In this document: positions 28,489-37,468 of the stretch, piece after piece
Layout of the letters: each line of letters opens with the position of its first letter
How positions within the stretch are numbered: the first letter of the stretch is position 1
Origin: Cohnella lupini
GTDB taxonomy: Bacteria > Bacillota > Bacilli > Paenibacillales > Paenibacillaceae
Direction of reading: 5' to 3'
Assembly (NCBI RefSeq): GCF_003386205.1
Contig: NZ_QRDY01000002.1
Location: 590,595 to 654,594 of the forward strand
Length of the DNA stretch: 64,000 nt
Notes under the pieces: generated by a model
What the model was told of the DNA's origin: nothing
What the model saw: only the letters and a program-made list of their open reading frames with translations
The model's database searches: none
Position numbers and translations under genes: made by a program

Positions 28489-29745
28489 ATGTCGCAAACG
28501 GAAAGTAAGGAGGAGAGACTCGTTAAAGGATATAGAGGAAGTGCGGTTATCGCCTGCTTATCGTTCGCGATCGGATTTTTTGTCGCTTATGAATGGTTTC
28601 ATTTCAACGCTCGAGAAACGATAAGCGAAAGCATACCTAGCCGAATAGTGGACAAGCCAATAAGAGAGGCCATAAAAGTATCCGAAGAAGATATCGGTCA
28701 AATCAGCGTCATGGATTACGGAGCAGTCGGCGATAATGTAACGGATGATACGAAGGCTATCCAAAAGGCGCTAAACGATCTGGCTAACGAAGGAATGGCC
28801 GTTCTATATTTCCCCCCGAGCACATACAAGATTACTTCTCCTCTTATCATACCTTACATGCAAGGCAAGGAAATCCGAGGTGCAACCTCGCTACAGAGCA
28901 CCGTTAAGCAATATACCGATAATACACCGGTGTTTCAATTTGCGCATCCCGATACCCATACCATCTATATGCACGACATTGGAATATCCTACGCCAACCA
29001 ACAGTTCCCCGAAGACGTCGACTCCTACGGTATCGGATTTCATTCCGCGGAAAGCAACGCGAACGGATTCTATCACTTGAACTTCGAGCGGCTGTCCATT
29101 CGGGGGGCGGCGGTAGGCATCGGAATCAATCAGGAGGTCGGCACGCAGACGGTATGGAATATCAAGGTGGCGGATAGCTCGTTCTATTCGATAAGCAAGC
29201 ATATCGTCTATTTTAACCCGCCGACGCCGATCGGGATGCCGATGCACGTCTACCAGAACCTTCGCGTAATCAATACGGGAGATGAAGGAATCGCATCCCA
29301 AGGGGAAGCATTCGTATTTGCCGCCGTGGAAGCCGAGATTGAGCATCTGGATATCGAAGGTTGGCACGATACGATATTTTACGGAATCGGGGGACCCAAA
29401 TACGTAGTCAAGCATGTACATGCGGAGCATCACGTATTCGACGAAGGCGGAACCGCGAATTTATTCTATATCGCCAACGGTTCTCTTAGCGTCGATAATT
29501 TGTCCTTCCAGGGGAGCTCGGACAACGCGGCGAAATTACAGTTGTTCCACTCCGACGGCCCGGAGGCTAACCTCTATTTGCAACGTATTCAGGTAGGATT
29601 GACCGATAACGGCGGAGAAGCCGTGGTCGTTGCGTCGCGGCAATCCGATGCGTTCATTCGGGATATCAGCGCGAATATTCCGATTACTTATTCGCGGACT
29701 GAGTACGAAGCAAGAATTCGAAATATGTATGCATATCCGGAATAA
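28489..29745 (+). CDS. Membrane-anchored pectate-lyase-superfamily beta-helix protein, copy 3
   Basis: A 418-residue protein with an N-terminal signal anchor (about residues 18-36, AVIACLSFAIGFFVAYEW) followed by a beta-helix domain from about residue 70 (SVMDYGAVGDNVTDDTKAIQKAL, LYFPPSTYKIT). Unlike copies 1 and 2 it should face the outside of the cell. The start is uncertain: ATG 28489 has no good ribosome site, ATG 28447 lies inside the operator, and a strong AAGGAGGA (28507-28514) is not followed by an in-frame start. This part of the window is more AT-rich than the pse region. Confidence 0.75.
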   Translation: MSQTESKEERLVKGYRGSAVIACLSFAIGFFVAYEWFHFNARETISESIPSRIVDKPIREAIKVSEEDIGQISVMDYGAVGDNVTDDTKAIQKALNDLANEGMAVLYFPPSTYKITSPLIIPYMQGKEIRGATSLQSTVKQYTDNTPVFQFAHPDTHTIYMHDIGISYANQQFPEDVDSYGIGFHSAESNANGFYHLNFERLSIRGAAVGIGINQEVGTQTVWNIKVADSSFYSISKHIVYFNPPTPIGMPMHVYQNLRVINTGDEGIASQGEAFVFAAVEAEIEHLDIEGWHDTIFYGIGGPKYVVKHVHAEHHVFDEGGTANLFYIANGSLSVDNLSFQGSSDNAAKLQLFHSDGPEANLYLQRIQVGLTDNGGEAVVVASRQSDAFIRDISANIPITYSRTEYEARIRNMYAYPE

Positions 29746-29753
29746 TAAGGTGT

Positions 29754-29783
29754 TTGTCCGTTGATACAAAATGTAACTAAATG
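29754..29783 (+). promoter_or_regulatory. Operator site E and likely promoter of the SLH/hydrolase gene
   Basis: TGATACA-AAA-TGTAACT (29762-29778) lies between TTGTCC (29754-29759) and TAAATG (29778-29783), an 18-base spacing. The promoter elements are weaker than at the other sites. Confidence 0.65.
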
Positions 29784-29826
29784 TATGATAGTAACAACAC
29801 ACAATAATCTGGAGGGATCTAAATCC

Positions 29827-31398
29827 ATGCTCCGATTAAGCCGAAAATTGATCATCAAGCTAACATTGATTTTGACACTCCTGTTGCCCGTCTCATCGAT
29901 CAATGCGACGGGTTTATTTAAAGATATCGGGGGGCACCAAGCAGAATCGACTATCGTTTGGGCCGTTAACCAGCAGCTAGTCAAGGGTTACAATGACGGA
30001 ACGTTTAGACCCAACAATGAAGTTACCGAAGCAGAATTCCTTGCCATGCTGCTTCGGCTATATACGAACTCGATGGAGAGGGTTTCTAACTACACCCTCA
30101 ATATCTCGAATTGGACGGAGCCTTACTACGCAACGGGTTTATTTTTCAATATGCCTCTTGAAGGTTTAACGCAGCCGGCGCAACGCAGCCTGCCAATTAC
30201 CCGCGGGAAAGTCGCGGAGATCGTGGCAGGCACCTTCGGTTATAACTACGATACGGATGGATCGATCGCGTTTCTATTCGATAGGGGACTCTCTAACGGA
30301 AGAACCGGGAAAACGATCAAAGGGTATGAGGCTGCCAAGAACTTAACCAGATCCGAAGCGGTCCTGTTTCTGAAACTTCTCTTTGATTATTTACCTACCA
30401 AAGAGTTGAAAGTCCGAATGCAGAACAGGATTTACAACGAATCCGTACTGAAATACTTGGAATCGGAAAAGCTGTTCTACGGAACGAACGGTCACCTTAG
30501 CCAGGGCGGAGCTTACCGGCTTTCCAGCTTCGAGACCCAACTTTCCCAATTGAAGGACTTAGGCATTACGGTATACCGAAATGACGTATGGGATGGGACA
30601 ACCGCTTCCCAGCTTGCGGTAATGGCCGATTTCTTCGCGGGTTCCGGCGTTCAAATTTTCCCCGTACTGACGCCGAACGCCCAAGCGCGGAGCGATGAGA
30701 ACGACGCATACCAAAAGGGATTCGAGCTAGGTCAAGCCGTTGCCAAGGCATTGGCGGGCAAAGTGAAGTATTACGAGGTCGGAAACGAGATGGAGAACAG
30801 CGTCATTATAACCGGCCAAGACGGAGTCAAGCCGAAAGACTACGATAATGCGAAGTTCCTTAAAGCCAGGGGATCGATAAGAGGGATGATCGAAGGGATC
30901 AAATCGGAAGATAGTACCAGCAAGATCATTATCACGTCGACCAGTTGGCTGCATTTCGCTTTCATCGATATGCTCTGGAACGGGAGCCAACCCGATGGAA
31001 CGATAGGAGATAAAACAGTGAGGTGGGATATTACCTCGTATCATTGGTATTCGGATATGAAGGACATTACGAATGCGTGCGGAGGCAGCGGATGTTACAA
31101 CGTACTTCTGGAACTTAAGCAACGGTTCGGTAAACCTATATGGCTTACGGAATACGGGGTTCGTCCGCAAGTCGGCAACGACGAACAAGTGGCTCAATAT
31201 CTTATCGGGGATAGAATGCTTGGACAATACGTAGCGTTAGCCAAAGAATACGGAATCCAAAGCGTCGTTCAATATAGTTTGTACGATGACAAGAAATATG
31301 GCGGAGACGGGAATTACGGATTGATAAAAGACGACGGTATAACGAAGAAAGCCGGCTATCGAACGATGAAGAGTTTTATCGAATCAAACCCTATGTAA
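29827..31398 (+). CDS. Secreted protein with SLH domain and clan GH-A glycoside hydrolase domain
   Basis: A 523-residue exported protein. A signal peptide covers about residues 1-27 (LTLILTLLLPVSSINA). An SLH domain follows (LFKDIGGHQAESTIVWAVNQQ, GTFRPNNEVTEAEFLAMLLRLY), with a degenerate second one up to about residue 200, suggesting attachment to cell-wall polymer. The C-terminal 300 residues look like a TIM-barrel hydrolase: E321 in VGNEMEN as acid/base and E442 in WLTEYGV as nucleophile are at the expected distance. PslG-like (GH39-type) enzymes that act during exopolysaccharide synthesis are the nearest idea. GGAGGGA precedes ATG 29827. Confidence 0.82.
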   Translation: MLRLSRKLIIKLTLILTLLLPVSSINATGLFKDIGGHQAESTIVWAVNQQLVKGYNDGTFRPNNEVTEAEFLAMLLRLYTNSMERVSNYTLNISNWTEPYYATGLFFNMPLEGLTQPAQRSLPITRGKVAEIVAGTFGYNYDTDGSIAFLFDRGLSNGRTGKTIKGYEAAKNLTRSEAVLFLKLLFDYLPTKELKVRMQNRIYNESVLKYLESEKLFYGTNGHLSQGGAYRLSSFETQLSQLKDLGITVYRNDVWDGTTASQLAVMADFFAGSGVQIFPVLTPNAQARSDENDAYQKGFELGQAVAKALAGKVKYYEVGNEMENSVIITGQDGVKPKDYDNAKFLKARGSIRGMIEGIKSEDSTSKIIITSTSWLHFAFIDMLWNGSQPDGTIGDKTVRWDITSYHWYSDMKDITNACGGSGCYNVLLELKQRFGKPIWLTEYGVRPQVGNDEQVAQYLIGDRMLGQYVALAKEYGIQSVVQYSLYDDKKYGGDGNYGLIKDDGITKKAGYRTMKSFIESNPM

Positions 31399-31412
31399 TC
31401 AAAAATCAACTA

Positions 31413-31441
31413 TTGACATGATACTAAATGTAACTTAAAGT
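31413..31441 (+). promoter_or_regulatory. Promoter with operator filling the spacer, site F1 (second wzz/kinase operon)
   Basis: TTGACA (31413-31418), dyad TGATACT-AAA-TGTAACT (31419-31435) and TAAAGT (31436-31441) are contiguous, so the operator is exactly the 17-base spacer, as at 9524. Confidence 0.85.
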
Positions 31442-31450
31442 TAGTGTTAA

Positions 31451-31467
31451 TGTTACAATTAGTATCA
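31451..31467 (+). promoter_or_regulatory. Secondary operator, site F2
   Basis: TGTTACA-ATT-AGTATCA, centred 32 bases downstream of F1. Confidence 0.7.
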
Positions 31468-31507
31468 TGAATTCGTTGATTATCTTTTTTATTAGGGGGA
31501 ATAAAAA

Positions 31508-32257
31508 TTGGAATTGAAGCACTATTGGTCCATAATCCGGCAACGGTTGTGGGTACTTATGTTAATCGTTATTTTCGGAACGGCGTTATCCGGAATATAC
31601 TCCGAGTTTTTTGTGGACAAACAGTACGTGGCTTCTACGAAGATCATTGTTAATCAGAAAGAATATCCGGAGGCCGTCGTTCAGGATCCGCGAGCCATCG
31701 ATTATAACATCAATCTTATCAAGACTTATAAGGAAATCATCAAGACTCCGCGCATCATGAATACCGTAACGAAGCAATATCCGGATTTGAACCTATCGGT
31801 AGCGGATCTAATCGATAGAGTGAGCGTCTCCACGGTTAACGGAACCCAGGTCATGTCCGTGATCGCCGAGGATACTTCTTATCATAGAGCCGCCCAAGTG
31901 GCGAACGCGGTCACTCAAGTCTTCCAACGCGAAATCCCATTGTTAATGAACGTAGACAACGTGAACATTCTTAATGAAGCCGACGAGAGCGCTAGGCCAA
32001 ATCCTACTGCCCCGAATACGTCGATCAATCTCGTTCTTAGCGTTGTCGTTTCCTTTTTCATAGGAATAGGTCTTATCTTTTTACTTCATTATCTGGACGA
32101 TACGGCCAAATCCGAAGGCGATATCAGGCAAATTCTCGATCTGCCTACTTTGGCTTATATTCCGAGAATAAAAGGAGCGAACGCTCCGAGGAATCAGAAT
32201 CACGTGGATCAGGAGAATTCCGTTAGGGGGAGCACGAATGCTACGATCAACGCCTAA
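31508..32257 (+). CDS. Wzz/YveK-type chain-length regulator, copy 2
   Basis: A 249-residue membrane adaptor like the one at 19015, with membrane segments at about residues 16-34 and 173-196 and the external VDKQYVASTKIIVNQKEYPE region. It starts with TTG at 31508, nine bases after an AGGGGGA. Its last 20 bases overlap the tyrosine kinase gene, the usual adaptor-kinase pair of Gram-positive capsule systems. The two Wzz copies share the NLxLIxTYKEII and VMSVxxxDxS patterns but are clearly diverged. Confidence 0.87.
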   Translation: MELKHYWSIIRQRLWVLMLIVIFGTALSGIYSEFFVDKQYVASTKIIVNQKEYPEAVVQDPRAIDYNINLIKTYKEIIKTPRIMNTVTKQYPDLNLSVADLIDRVSVSTVNGTQVMSVIAEDTSYHRAAQVANAVTQVFQREIPLLMNVDNVNILNEADESARPNPTAPNTSINLVLSVVVSFFIGIGLIFLLHYLDDTAKSEGDIRQILDLPTLAYIPRIKGANAPRNQNHVDQENSVRGSTNATINA

Positions 32258-32909
32258 AAGTTATTTGGTCGGCGAAGAAAAGCGCAGTAAAGGAGCTGCC
32301 GAGGCCTATAAAGCATTAAAAACGAATATCGAATTCTCAAGCCAGCATTCGGACATTAAGACGATTATGATAGCCTCCTCGATCAAAGGGGAGGGGAAAA
32401 GCATTACCGCCGCGAATCTATCGATAAGCTACGCCCTCTCGAACAAAAAGGTGCTCCTAATCGATGCGAACCTGCGTCATCCATCTCAACATAAAATATT
32501 CAACGTGCCGAACTCTCTAGGATTGTCGGCGTTGCTGAGCGACCGTTGCGAGCCGAAGGACGCCATTATCAACTTAAGCGCGTATAATATCGGTCTTATA
32601 CCCGGGGGCCAGATTCTACCGAATCCGCCGGAAGCATTGGCATCGCATCGTATGACGGCTCTACTTGGGGAGTTGAAAGAAAGCTTTGAAGTTATCATCT
32701 TGGATACTTCCCCGATCTTGTCGGTTGCCGATGCGCAAATCATCGCCGCCCGCTGCGATGGGGTGCTGTTGGTCGTGAAAGCCGGCGAAGCGAGCAGGGA
32801 GTCCTTGATTAAAGCAAAGGAAAAGCTTTCGCTCGTAGGTGCCAGGTTCATTGGCGCGGTGATGAATAACTCGAACTCAAGGAATTCTCAATATTATAGC
32901 TCGTATTAG
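32238..32909 (+). CDS. CpsD/YwqD-type bacterial tyrosine kinase
   Basis: A 223-residue BY-kinase catalytic domain that works with the Wzz-like adaptor to regulate polymer synthesis. The Walker A region (about residues 47-56, SSIKGEGKSI) has Lys where the family usually has Pro. Walker A' (LIDANLRHP, 74-82) has Asn at the position of the second Asp. Walker B is VIILDTSPI. The C-terminal tyrosine cluster, the autophosphorylation site, is short (QYYSSY). AGGGGGA precedes the ATG. It is the only kinase of this type in the window. Confidence 0.88.
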   Translation: MLRSTPKSYLVGEEKRSKGAAEAYKALKTNIEFSSQHSDIKTIMIASSIKGEGKSITAANLSISYALSNKKVLLIDANLRHPSQHKIFNVPNSLGLSALLSDRCEPKDAIINLSAYNIGLIPGGQILPNPPEALASHRMTALLGELKESFEVIILDTSPILSVADAQIIAARCDGVLLVVKAGEASRESLIKAKEKLSLVGARFIGAVMNNSNSRNSQYYSSY

Positions 32910-32943
32910 AAGGCTCTCCTTCTTCAATTCGCATCATTATAAA

Positions 32944-32972
32944 AGGCTATCCCAGTTTAACCGGGATAGCCT
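32944..32972. terminator. Strong hairpin between convergent kinase and polymerase genes
   Basis: AGGCTATCCC pairs perfectly with GGGATAGCCT around a nine-base loop. On the minus strand it is followed by TTTTATAA, so it best serves the leftward polymerase gene, and it may act in both directions. Confidence 0.85.
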
Positions 32973-32987
32973 CTTAACCGTTCGTTC

Positions 32988-34262
32988 CTAGCTTGCAAAG
33001 GGCTTCGTCTTTCTTGCCTTAGCGTATGCAAGCCCCACGAACAGCCAAACCGTTAAATAGGCAAACTCCGAGACGGAAATCATAGCGGTTGTATAGATAA
33101 CGATAAGAATACATTTGATACCGATATTCTCATAGTCGTTCTTCAACCTCAACAGGGGCACTAAGAATAGAAGCGTGAATAATGAAGTGCCTATTATTCC
33201 GACATTGCATAGAAACGTGGACAAGAGATCCGCCGATCGAACGTACCCGAATCCGATTCCGAATAGCTTGTTGAACAGGGGTAGCTGATTAAAGAACTCC
33301 ATATGGGTATCCATTAGGGATTGCCGTTCCATTCCCGAATAGGTTTGGTCTTTTTTGCCGATTACGGAATTGTACAGAGTCGCAAGGTATCCGAATAGAA
33401 AAGGAGTTGCGATAACGAAAACGGAGATCGTGACTTGCATATATCTATCCTTTAACCTGAAGAACAGAATTCGCAAGACGAAATAGAGCAGTATTCCGAC
33501 GAACGCCGTAGTGGAGAAAGTTAAAATCAAGCTGAGCAATAGGAAGATCTGAATTTTCGGTTTTCGCAAGTGAATGGAGTAAATCCATAAAGGCAACATG
33601 GTAAAGGCATACATGCTAGGTTCTCCGGTCAAACTTTTTAATCGCATGAATTCAATCCCGAAAAGGGTCATCCTTTGAAATAAGCTTCCGGCATGCGCAT
33701 CCTCTTCGTCCCCGGCATTAAAAATTCTATTGGACAAGAAATCTCCGTTCGCATGGAAAGTTAAATAGTAAACGAACTCGTATAACCCGTACGCCGAGAG
33801 CAGGATCGCGCCCCAAAGAATGTATCGATTCCAGGAGGGGACATAAAAGTTTTTAACGAAAACGGCCAAAACGACCGCCGCGACCAAATAAAAAGATTGG
33901 GTATATAAAGAGGATCTGAGAATTAGGGAAGAAACGTTTTCCGTAGATACCAAATTCAATTTTTCCAAAGATAAATGGGCACCGTTATCTATTGCAAAGG
34001 ATAAGCTTAATTGAGCGGCCGCGACTAAACCGATGAATATCAAGCAGAAATTCGCTAAGTCCCGAAAGAATCCCCCGTTCTCCATCCTTTCATAGGCAAA
34101 TCGGTATTTCGGCAATAAGAATAAAAAGAACAGGTAACCGATAGAAGCGATCCCCATGACTAGACCTGGCGTTGTACCGGGCACCGACGGGCTTAGTACG
34201 AAGGAAGTAATCGGTAGAAACAGAGCCCAAATATTGAAGTATTTATTGAGCAACGACTGCAT
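32988..34262 (-). CDS. O-antigen polymerase-like membrane protein (Wzy type), second set, opposite strand
   Basis: A 424-residue polytopic protein with about ten membrane segments and an external loop around residues 165-220 (DEEDAHAGSLFQRMTLFGIEFMRLKSLTGEPSMYAF). The RLKSLTGEPSMYA stretch resembles the conserved Arg/Glu region of Wzy-like polymerases. It is the only gene between 6520 and 46500 on the minus strand and has its own operator site, so it may be tuned independently. The region is AT-rich compared with the pse genes, suggesting separate acquisition. Confidence 0.78.
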   Translation of the reverse strand: MQSLLNKYFNIWALFLPITSFVLSPSVPGTTPGLVMGIASIGYLFFLFLLPKYRFAYERMENGGFFRDLANFCLIFIGLVAAAQLSLSFAIDNGAHLSLEKLNLVSTENVSSLILRSSLYTQSFYLVAAVVLAVFVKNFYVPSWNRYILWGAILLSAYGLYEFVYYLTFHANGDFLSNRIFNAGDEEDAHAGSLFQRMTLFGIEFMRLKSLTGEPSMYAFTMLPLWIYSIHLRKPKIQIFLLLSLILTFSTTAFVGILLYFVLRILFFRLKDRYMQVTISVFVIATPFLFGYLATLYNSVIGKKDQTYSGMERQSLMDTHMEFFNQLPLFNKLFGIGFGYVRSADLLSTFLCNVGIIGTSLFTLLFLVPLLRLKNDYENIGIKCILIVIYTTAMISVSEFAYLTVWLFVGLAYAKARKTKPFAS

Positions 34263-34312
34263 GAGATCATCACCGTTCCGTTATTAATATCAAGCCGAAT
34301 GAATTTGAGTTT

Positions 34313-34342
34313 ATGATACAATTCGTAACACTTGATTGTCAA
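34313..34342 (-). promoter_or_regulatory. Leftward promoter with operator site G
   Basis: Read on the minus strand: TTGACA (34342-34337), 18 bases, TATCAT (34318-34313). The dyad TGTTACG-AAT-TGTATCA (34330-34314) covers the downstream half of the spacer and the -10, so its placement is shifted compared with sites B, C, F and H. Confidence 0.72.
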
Positions 34343-34401
34343 GATAGATGAAGAAAGAGAGATTTACTATTTCATTTGGGTAAAACAAATGTTTGTATTG
34401 C

Positions 34402-34430
34402 TTGACAAGTTACATATTGTATCGTAAATT
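34402..34430 (+). promoter_or_regulatory. Promoter with operator filling the spacer, site H1 (pyruvyltransferase operon)
   Basis: TTGACA (34402-34407), dyad AGTTACA-TAT-TGTATCG (34408-34424) and TAAATT (34425-34430) are contiguous. Confidence 0.85.
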
Positions 34431-34442
34431 AGAGCGTAATAA

Positions 34443-34459
34443 GGATACAAATTGTATCG
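34443..34459 (+). promoter_or_regulatory. Secondary operator, site H2
   Basis: GGATACA-AAT-TGTATCG, a nearly perfect dyad centred 35 bases after H1. Confidence 0.75.
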
Positions 34460-34482
34460 TTCGATAGGTTAGGAGGTTTCGA

Positions 34483-35463
34483 ATGAAGGAAGAGGGACAG
34501 TTGCATTCGATGGAGGAAATAAAAAATAAACTATCTATCGTCAGTGAAGTCATAGCGCCGGGCTCGAAAGTGGTTTATTTGGATTACCCCGTTCATGGCA
34601 ATATCGGAGATCTTCTAATCATGAAGGGGACGGAAGCTTTTTTTAGAGATTACGGGATTACGGTCCGGAAACGGTATTCCTACGTTAACTTTCGGGCTGA
34701 CTCGATAATTCCAGAAGATTGGATCGTTGTTTGCCATGGAGGAGGAAACTTCGGAGACCTATATCCTCACCATCAGCAGCTTAGGGAGAAAGCGGTTAAA
34801 GCTTATCGACGCAACCGAGTTGTTATTTTGCCGCAGACGATTCATTTCGACGATCCCCTAGAGGAGCAACGTGCATTCAAGAAATTAAGCGAGCATCCGG
34901 ATTTACACTTGTTCGTCCGAGACGAAACCTCGTATTTGAAGGCCGAGAGCAAGATTAACCACGTTTATTTGGCTCCCGACATGGCCCACCAATTATATCC
35001 GCTCCCCTCCAATCCTCCCAATAATCATCGTAATCTGGCTTTGCTCAGAACGGACAAGGAATCCGGCCAGAAAGAGAGCTCCGTATCATTCGATCATAAG
35101 GCGGACTGGCCGCAATTATTCTCAAAGTGGGATCGTTGGCTCTTAAAGCTTATTCTAGCGAGTTACTCTCTTGATCGGCGGCTAAAGAATAAAATTCCGT
35201 TGAGGCCGGTATGGTACTTTCTGGCGGACAAGTATATCGCAAGAGCGATGGCTCTCTTCGACCAATACGATCGAATACTGACCTCCAGATTACACGGGCA
35301 TATTCTTTCTTGCCTCATGGATAAACCGAACCTGTTGCTTGATAACAGCTACGGGAAAAATAAAAGCTATTCGCGGCTTTGGACTCATCGATTGGAGGAG
35401 GAATCATTCAATGGCAAGTCGGGAGGGAATCACTCTGGCGATATGTACCCGCAATCGTCATGA
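34483..35463 (+). CDS. Polysaccharide pyruvyltransferase family protein
   Basis: A 326-residue member of the family that transfers pyruvate from PEP onto sugar hydroxyls to make acidic ketals (EpsO/WcaK/CsaB type). Seen are the N-terminal YPVHGNIGDLLIMKGTEAFF, the central VVCHGGGNFGDLYPHH, the RDETS motif and the C-terminal TSRLHGHILSCL. It would add negative charge to the polymer made by the following glycosyltransferases. AGGAGG precedes the ATG. Its last 53 bases overlap the next gene. Confidence 0.88.
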   Translation: MKEEGQLHSMEEIKNKLSIVSEVIAPGSKVVYLDYPVHGNIGDLLIMKGTEAFFRDYGITVRKRYSYVNFRADSIIPEDWIVVCHGGGNFGDLYPHHQQLREKAVKAYRRNRVVILPQTIHFDDPLEEQRAFKKLSEHPDLHLFVRDETSYLKAESKINHVYLAPDMAHQLYPLPSNPPNNHRNLALLRTDKESGQKESSVSFDHKADWPQLFSKWDRWLLKLILASYSLDRRLKNKIPLRPVWYFLADKYIARAMALFDQYDRILTSRLHGHILSCLMDKPNLLLDNSYGKNKSYSRLWTHRLEEESFNGKSGGNHSGDMYPQSS

Positions 35464-36370
35464 CGACTTAGCTCGTTGCTTACGCACGGTTGCCGCGCAA
35501 AAGCCCGACTTCCCGCTTGAGGTGCTGATCGTGGACGACGGAGATATACCGCGCAAGTTATTGGAAGAATTCTCCGATATGCTAGAATCGCCCTCGGTGA
35601 AGTTTCGGTATTACAAAAAGCGTTCTCCGGGGTTGCTGAATTCGCGAATCGAAACGTTAAGCGAGGCAAAGCACGACATCATCCTGTTTATCGACGACGA
35701 CGTGGAGATGGCAACCGGATATCTCTGCAGGCTGTCCGATATATATGCTAAATTTCCGGATGCCGCAGGGATCGGAGGCAGAGATATTCTTCTGGGAACA
35801 AGCTTCATATGGAGGCTGTTTTGCAGGATATTTCTTTACGGTTCCGGAAAACCCGGCAAATTGTCTATGAGCGGGTACGGAGGCTCCATGACGACTTGGG
35901 TCGACATGAACGAGCCGTTCCAGACGCAGTATTTAGCGGGATGTAATATGTCTTTTAGGAAGCAAGCATTGAGAGATCTGCAGCCCGCGGTTTGGCTGAT
36001 CGGCTATAGCGTTGGCGAAGATCACTATTTGACCCATTGCGCGAGACGTCATGGACCTGTGTGGATAGATCCGGGTCTAACGGTTATCCATCATCAATCG
36101 CCGCTGTCCCGGGACAAAGTAGAGCAAGTCGCCTATATGGACATCGTAAACCATTATTATCTACTGCAAGAGATAGGGGACCAAAGTTGGAGGCATGCCT
36201 GCCTGTTATGGACGGCATTCGGATTTCTGGTCAGGTCTCTCTTAAGAAAGAAGCACCGTGGCAAAGCATTCGGTTATTGGAGGGGAATTCGTTTCCTGCT
36301 CCAGAGTCAAAGTAGGAGGTTTACCGATGGGAATGTCCTCGAACATAGGCGAGAACAGGGAAAGACGTAG
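35411..36370 (+). CDS. Family 2 glycosyltransferase
   Basis: A 319-residue inverting GT-A glycosyltransferase. LAICTRNRHDDLARCLRTVAAQ, LIVDDGD and FIDDDVEMATGYL give the nucleotide-sugar and metal-binding residues; LAGCNMSFRKQAL and GEDHYLTHCARRHG are the acceptor-side motifs with the catalytic acid region. The ATG at 35411 is chosen because GGAGGAGGA precedes it; it lies within the end of the pyruvyltransferase gene. Confidence 0.87.
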   Translation: MASREGITLAICTRNRHDDLARCLRTVAAQKPDFPLEVLIVDDGDIPRKLLEEFSDMLESPSVKFRYYKKRSPGLLNSRIETLSEAKHDIILFIDDDVEMATGYLCRLSDIYAKFPDAAGIGGRDILLGTSFIWRLFCRIFLYGSGKPGKLSMSGYGGSMTTWVDMNEPFQTQYLAGCNMSFRKQALRDLQPAVWLIGYSVGEDHYLTHCARRHGPVWIDPGLTVIHHQSPLSRDKVEQVAYMDIVNHYYLLQEIGDQSWRHACLLWTAFGFLVRSLLRKKHRGKAFGYWRGIRFLLQSQSRRFTDGNVLEHRREQGKT

Positions 36371-36379
36371 GGACACGCG

Positions 36380-37468
36380 ATGAATATTTACGTTAATGCG
36401 CGGTTTCTGACTCAGACGGTTACTGGCGTACAGCGATACGCGATCGAGCTGATCAAGCAGTGGGATCAGCTATTGGAAGAAGAACCGGATGATAGGCGCT
36501 TTTATTCCATCACTCTATTATCGCCTCCGGGCGCAATTCACGAATTAGACCTTAAGCACATTAAGGTGAGAAGAGTGGGGTCGTTCGGAGGTCACGCGTG
36601 GGAACAGCTTATCCTGCCTTATTATGCGCGAAAAGGCTTGTTGATCAATTTGTGCAATACGGGACCGATATGGAAAAGAAAACAAATCGCTACCATGCAC
36701 GATACGGCAGTCTTCGATCATCCCGAAGCTTATTCCTTTTTATTCCGAAGCCTGTACAGGTTCATTCAGAAAAGCCTGGGAAAGAGAGCGCAACGCGTCC
36801 TGACCGTATCTCAATTTTCCAAATCCCGTCTGATTGCCAATTGCAGGATCAAGGAAGACAAGATAAGGGTCGTGAGCTTAGGGATGGAGCATATGCAGAA
36901 GCTCGACTCGGATCGGGAGATGTTGAGTCTCCATGAATTGGTTTCGAAAGGGTACGTTTTGGCGGTAAGCAGCATGAACCCGACCAAGAACTTTCCTAAT
37001 ATCGTACGCGCGATCGAAATGCTGAACGAGGTCGATTACCAAATCGTGATCGCGGGCGGCACTAACGGCAAGGTATTCGGAACGGCTAATGTTCCCCATT
37101 CCGATAAGCTGAAGTGGGTCGGTTACGTTACGGACCCGCAACTCAAAGCTTTGTATGACGGAGCCGCATGTTTTATTTTTCCCTCCACTTACGAAGGATT
37201 CGGTCTTCCGCCCTTGGAGGCGATGACTTGCGGAGCGCCGGTTATCGTTTCCCGGTCGGCTTCGCTGCCCGAAGTCTGCGGGGAAGCTACGCTATATTGC
37301 GACCCAATCGATCCTAGGGATATCGCCGAGAAAATCGATCAGGTCATGGCCAGTTCGGAGTTGCGCCAAAGTCTTAGGCTCAAGGGATTGCGGCGCGCGG
37401 CTCAATTCAGCTGGAACAAATGCGCTAAGGAAACCTGGGAGGCGGTAAAGGAGGTTGTGCATACGTGA
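36380..37468 (+). CDS. Family 4 glycosyltransferase
   Basis: A 362-residue retaining GT-B enzyme. Typical are [14 protein letters not shown] near the N-terminus, [32 protein letters not shown], and [32 protein letters not shown] at the donor site. The arrangement resembles mannosyl- or rhamnosyltransferases, but the sugar cannot be assigned. The final TGA overlaps the GTG start of the next gene. Confidence 0.88.
   Translation: MNIYVNARFLTQTVTGVQRYAIELIKQWDQLLEEEPDDRRFYSITLLSPPGAIHELDLKHIKVRRVGSFGGHAWEQLILPYYARKGLLINLCNTGPIWKRKQIATMHDTAVFDHPEAYSFLFRSLYRFIQKSLGKRAQRVLTVSQFSKSRLIANCRIKEDKIRVVSLGMEHMQKLDSDREMLSLHELVSKGYVLAVSSMNPTKNFPNIVRAIEMLNEVDYQIVIAGGTNGKVFGTANVPHSDKLKWVGYVTDPQLKALYDGAACFIFPSTYEGFGLPPLEAMTCGAPVIVSRSASLPEVCGEATLYCDPIDPRDIAEKIDQVMASSELRQSLRLKGLRRAAQFSWNKCAKETWEAVKEVVHT

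Noticed and set aside
28507..28514. Strong AAGGAGGA ribosome site inside the third beta-helix gene
   Set aside because: No in-frame start codon follows at a usable distance, so it was not used to set the start.
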